The notes under the pieces were generated by a model. That model was not told the origin of the DNA and made no database searches. It was given only the letters and a program-made list of their open reading frames with translations. From assembly GCA_947627245.1 (NCBI GenBank), contig CANQVH010000042.1, positions 1 through 32,646 on the forward strand: a DNA stretch of 32,646 nt, read 5' to 3'. This document shows positions 31,355-32,646 of the stretch, piece by piece. The first letter of the stretch is position 1; each line of letters begins with the position of its first letter. The DNA is from an uncultured Lachnospiraceae bacterium. GTDB taxonomy: Bacteria > Bacillota > Clostridia > Lachnospirales > Lachnospiraceae. The position numbers and the translations under genes were made by a program.

Positions 31355-31459
31355 GTATTGCAACGAACGTTCCTTCGTTTTAATACTTTTATGATAACAC
31401 ATATACATCCTTATATCAAGAGTTTTTAGTACTTTTTCTGATTACGTTCGTTTTATTAC
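31355..31459. promoter_or_regulatory. res-like recombinase site: 32-bp dyad plus a half-site
   Basis: GTATTGCAACGAA (31355-31367) and TTCGTTTTAATAC (31374-31386) form an imperfect dyad (GTATTnnAACGAA arms) around CGTTCC. A third copy of the right arm, TTCGTTTTATTAC, lies at 31447-31459, in the same orientation. This matches the layout of a resolvase site with a crossover subsite and accessory half-site. The dyad also covers the recombinase transcription start. Confidence 0.6.
31391..31419 (-). promoter_or_regulatory. promoter of the serine recombinase operon
   Basis: Minus strand TTGATA (31414-31419), 17-bp spacer, TATCAT (31391-31396). The start would fall inside the adjacent dyad at about 31384, which points to autorepression. 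Confidence 0.65.
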
Positions 31460-31511
31460 TTCTTCCTCCCTATTAAATCCTGATCGGAGTCATTCTCCAC
31501 TAGATAAATCA

Positions 31512-31561
31512 AAAAAGCACTTACAGACTTTCCTATTTAGGGTTATCTATCAGTGCTTTTT
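31512..31561 (-). terminator. terminator of the ribbon-helix-helix gene
   Basis: AAAAAGCACT (31512-31521) pairs with AGTGCTTTTT (31552-31561). The minus strand ends the stem with six T. The loop is 30 nt. It is 18 bp past the stop at 31579. Confidence 0.65.
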
Positions 31562-31578
31562 ATATGTGGTTTTAATAA

Positions 31579-31809
31579 TTAATTATCCATATTATTTAGT
31601 TCTGCGCCCACTGGTATAAAATCAGGAATCGCTTCAGCCAACAGCTTATTGACAAGACTATTAACGCTTTCTCCCTGATTAGCAGCAAATGACTTTATAC
31701 GCTCTCGTTCTCCCTTGTTGACCTGAATCGCAATTCTATCATAGTTTCTCGCGTTATATGCATTTTTAGCAACTGTCTGTGAATTTTTACCATCTTCTCT
31801 TTTCTTCAA
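31579..31809 (-). CDS. ribbon-helix-helix (CopG/Arc-like) DNA-binding protein
   Basis: 76 residues from TTG 31809, chosen because GAGGTGG ends 5 bp upstream; a GTG at 31818 would overlap that site. After a Lys-rich start, NYDRIAIQVNKGERERIKSF is the beta strand and first helix, and GESVNSLVNKLLAEAI the second helix of an RHH fold. These dimerise and insert the strand into DNA, usually as autorepressors of plasmid, partition or toxin-antitoxin genes. No toxin gene is adjacent. Three promoters in this segment share a 12-bp motif over their -35 boxes, including its own, so this protein is the natural candidate to bind it (inference). Confidence 0.75.
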   Translation of the reverse strand: MKKREDGKNSQTVAKNAYNARNYDRIAIQVNKGERERIKSFAANQGESVNSLVNKLLAEAIPDFIPVGAELNNMDN

Positions 31810-31845
31810 CGCACCCACCTCTTTTCAATACATTTTGTTATACAC

Positions 31846-31877
31846 ATAATATCATAGTTTTTGTTCGTGTGCAAGTA
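31846..31877 (-). promoter_or_regulatory. promoter and operator of the ribbon-helix-helix gene
   Basis: Minus strand TTGCAC (31869-31874), 17-bp spacer, TATTAT (31846-31851). The -35 lies inside TACTTGCACACG (31866-31877), the motif found again at 32438-32449 and 32504-32515. Confidence 0.7.
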
Positions 31878-31911
31878 TATGTTGTTTACATTAAAGGAAT
31901 CTGTTCTTGAA

Positions 31912-31938
31912 AAAAACCGCCATATTCAGGCGGTTTTT
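31912..31938 (-). terminator. terminator of the 92-aa gene
   Basis: AAAAACCGCC (31912-31921) and GGCGGTTTTT (31929-31938), 10-bp stem with a 7-nt loop. T-runs exist on both strands, so it can act in both directions. It separates the 92-aa gene from the ribbon-helix-helix promoter. Confidence 0.85.
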
Positions 31939-31985
31939 CAGGTACTTTTTTATATCACAGCTTTGTATCTAATTTTCATTTTTCG

Positions 31986-32264
31986 CTATTTTATATATAA
32001 TCGTCTGTACTGTGTTACCCTTTGATAATCTATAAGGCTACCCAAGTCTGCTTCAAGTCGCTTTGTATCAATCGTGCGCCGCTCTGCTGTGGCAACCTTA
32101 ACTGTGAAATCACTTCCTGTCTCTGTTATCTTTTCGTTTATATCCATATAAGAAATAATTTCTCGCTCTGCATCCTTTAACTGCTCTTCAAGCTCTTCTT
32201 TCAATGCCTTTAACCCTCTGTAGTCATTTACGATTGCCTCAAGCTCTTTCATAGTTCTACACAT
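31986..32264 (-). CDS. 92-aa coiled-coil protein of mobile-element type
   Basis: 92 residues from ATG 32264; an in-frame ATG lies 4 codons on. MKELEAIVNDYRGLKALKEE continues as a charged helix to about residue 45. A C-terminal strand-rich part follows with SDFTVKVATAERRTIDTKRL and YQRVTQYRRLYIK. The helix followed by a (S/T)(R/Q)RR(L/F)xxK end resembles short phage and conjugative-element proteins of the Gp157-like or substrate-unknown type. Function is not known. AAGGGAAGG lies 8 bp upstream. It has a consensus promoter, a ~150-nt leader and a good terminator, so it is a separate unit. Confidence 0.75.
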   Translation of the reverse strand: MCRTMKELEAIVNDYRGLKALKEELEEQLKDAEREIISYMDINEKITETGSDFTVKVATAERRTIDTKRLEADLGSLIDYQRVTQYRRLYIK

Positions 32265-32269
32265 ATTTT

Positions 32270-32335
32270 TTACCTTCCCTTCTCTTTTGGTTGGGGTAGC
32301 CTCAAAATCATCTTCGTGTCTATTGCCGCCGTCAT
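32270..32335 (-). CDS. possible 21-aa leader peptide before the 92-aa gene
   Basis: ATG 32335 to TAA 32270 reads MTAAIDTKMILRLPQPKEKG-R. Its last codons AAGGGAAGG are also the ribosome site of the 92-aa gene, and only 5 bp separate stop and start. That geometry would suit translational coupling. No ribosome site precedes the leader's own ATG, so it may be chance. Confidence 0.3.
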   Translation of the reverse strand: MTAAIDTKMILRLPQPKEKGR

Positions 32336-32417
32336 CGTTGGCTCACAGGTATATGGCTTTTGATTTATTGAGAGGCTTTCGGCTCTCTCGGCTGCTCCCT
32401 TGTTTGATTATGATTGA

Positions 32418-32449
32418 ATTATAGCACAGTATTTATACGTGTGCAAGTA
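32418..32449 (-). promoter_or_regulatory. promoter and operator of the 92-aa gene
   Basis: Minus strand TTGCAC (32441-32446), 17-bp spacer, TATAAT (32418-32423), a perfect -10. The -35 is inside the shared motif TACTTGCACACG (32438-32449). Confidence 0.75.
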
Positions 32450-32503
32450 GTAATAGTAAACAAATTTATTTCCCTTCAGATAGATATTTCTGTGAATTAT
32501 TTA

Positions 32504-32535
32504 TACTTGTACACGTATATATAAAAGTATATAAT
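32504..32535 (+). promoter_or_regulatory. divergent plus-strand promoter with the same operator
   Basis: TTGTAC (32507-32512), 17-bp spacer, TATAAT (32530-32535). The -35 is inside TACTTGTACACG (32504-32515), inverted relative to the copy at 32438. It faces the right edge of the window, so the gene it drives lies mostly outside. Confidence 0.7.
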
Positions 32536-32590
32536 ATGTTTATCAATAAAGTTTGAACATTAATATTTAAAAGGTAGTGTCAAGTAGTCT

Positions 32591-32632
32591 ATGAAAATCT
32601 GGAGCCAGCAAAAAGGCTCCGAAGAACCTTGA
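32591..32632 (+). other. hairpin and 13-codon ORF in the leader of the rightward transcript
   Basis: GGAGCC (32601-32606) and GGCTCC (32615-32620) form a 6-bp stem with loop AGCAAAAA. The same stretch is a short frame, MKIWSQQKGSEEP, from ATG 32591 to TGA 32632, without a good ribosome site. It may be a leader structure for a gene beyond the window. Confidence 0.3.
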
Positions 32633-32646
32633 AAATTGCAGATATA

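Noticed and set aside
31579-31985. Toxin-antitoxin pair with the ribbon-helix-helix gene
   Set aside because: No toxin-like gene lies next to it; the neighbouring gene is a separate unit with its own promoter and terminator.
32264-32646. Integrase or attachment site near the right edge
   Set aside because: No recombinase gene, tRNA end or matching repeat of the left junction is visible before the window ends.

Overview
The window looks like a chromosome segment of a gut-type anaerobic Firmicute, most likely a Lachnospiraceae-like clostridium. The support is AGGAGG ribosome binding sites, TTGACA/TATAAT-type promoters with 17-bp spacers, a PerR plus reverse-rubrerythrin oxidative stress pair, a very large sortase-type surface protein with SpaA/FctA domains, and XpaC/TelA and NlpC/P60 genes. 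No rRNA, tRNA or CRISPR array was seen. The species call is inference.

Positions 1-27,400 are GC-richer host-like DNA, almost all on the minus strand. From left to right they hold: a MATE transporter fused to an RsbW/histidine-kinase-like ATPase domain, cut by the left edge; two COG0523/CobW metal-chaperone GTPases, one fused to a DUF1980-like domain and one with a His/Cys metal-binding insert; a 57-aa protein and a small secreted protein; an 8.6-kb gene for a 2852-aa surface adhesin with four exact-length 131-aa repeats; a polar amino acid ABC transporter operon; a zinc-ribbon membrane protein; a PLP aminotransferase; a small membrane peptide with a zincin; the telA-xpaC pair; a structured intergenic element; an SH3b-NlpC/P60 wall hydrolase; and trxB divergent from perR and a reverse rubrerythrin.

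After the rubrerythrin terminator (about 27,400) the DNA becomes strongly AT-rich to the right edge. This is an accessory, plasmid- or ICE-like segment. It carries an HU-like protein, an unrecognised 600-aa protein, a poly-C/hairpin structure, a serine recombinase with a res-like site at its own promoter, a 155-aa partner, a ribbon-helix-helix regulator and a 92-aa coiled-coil protein. No integrase, relaxase or attachment site is visible, so the element continues beyond the window.

The most interesting new signals are as follows. In the AT-rich segment, three promoters carry the same 12-bp operator (TACTTGYACACG) over their -35 boxes. A serine recombinase has a dyad over its own start site. 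An orphan overlapping-hairpin structure lies at 23.47-23.54 kb. The giant adhesin is mosaic and lacks a canonical LPXTG. The unrecognised HU-like/600-aa module could be a replication or partition unit. None of these was tested by database search.
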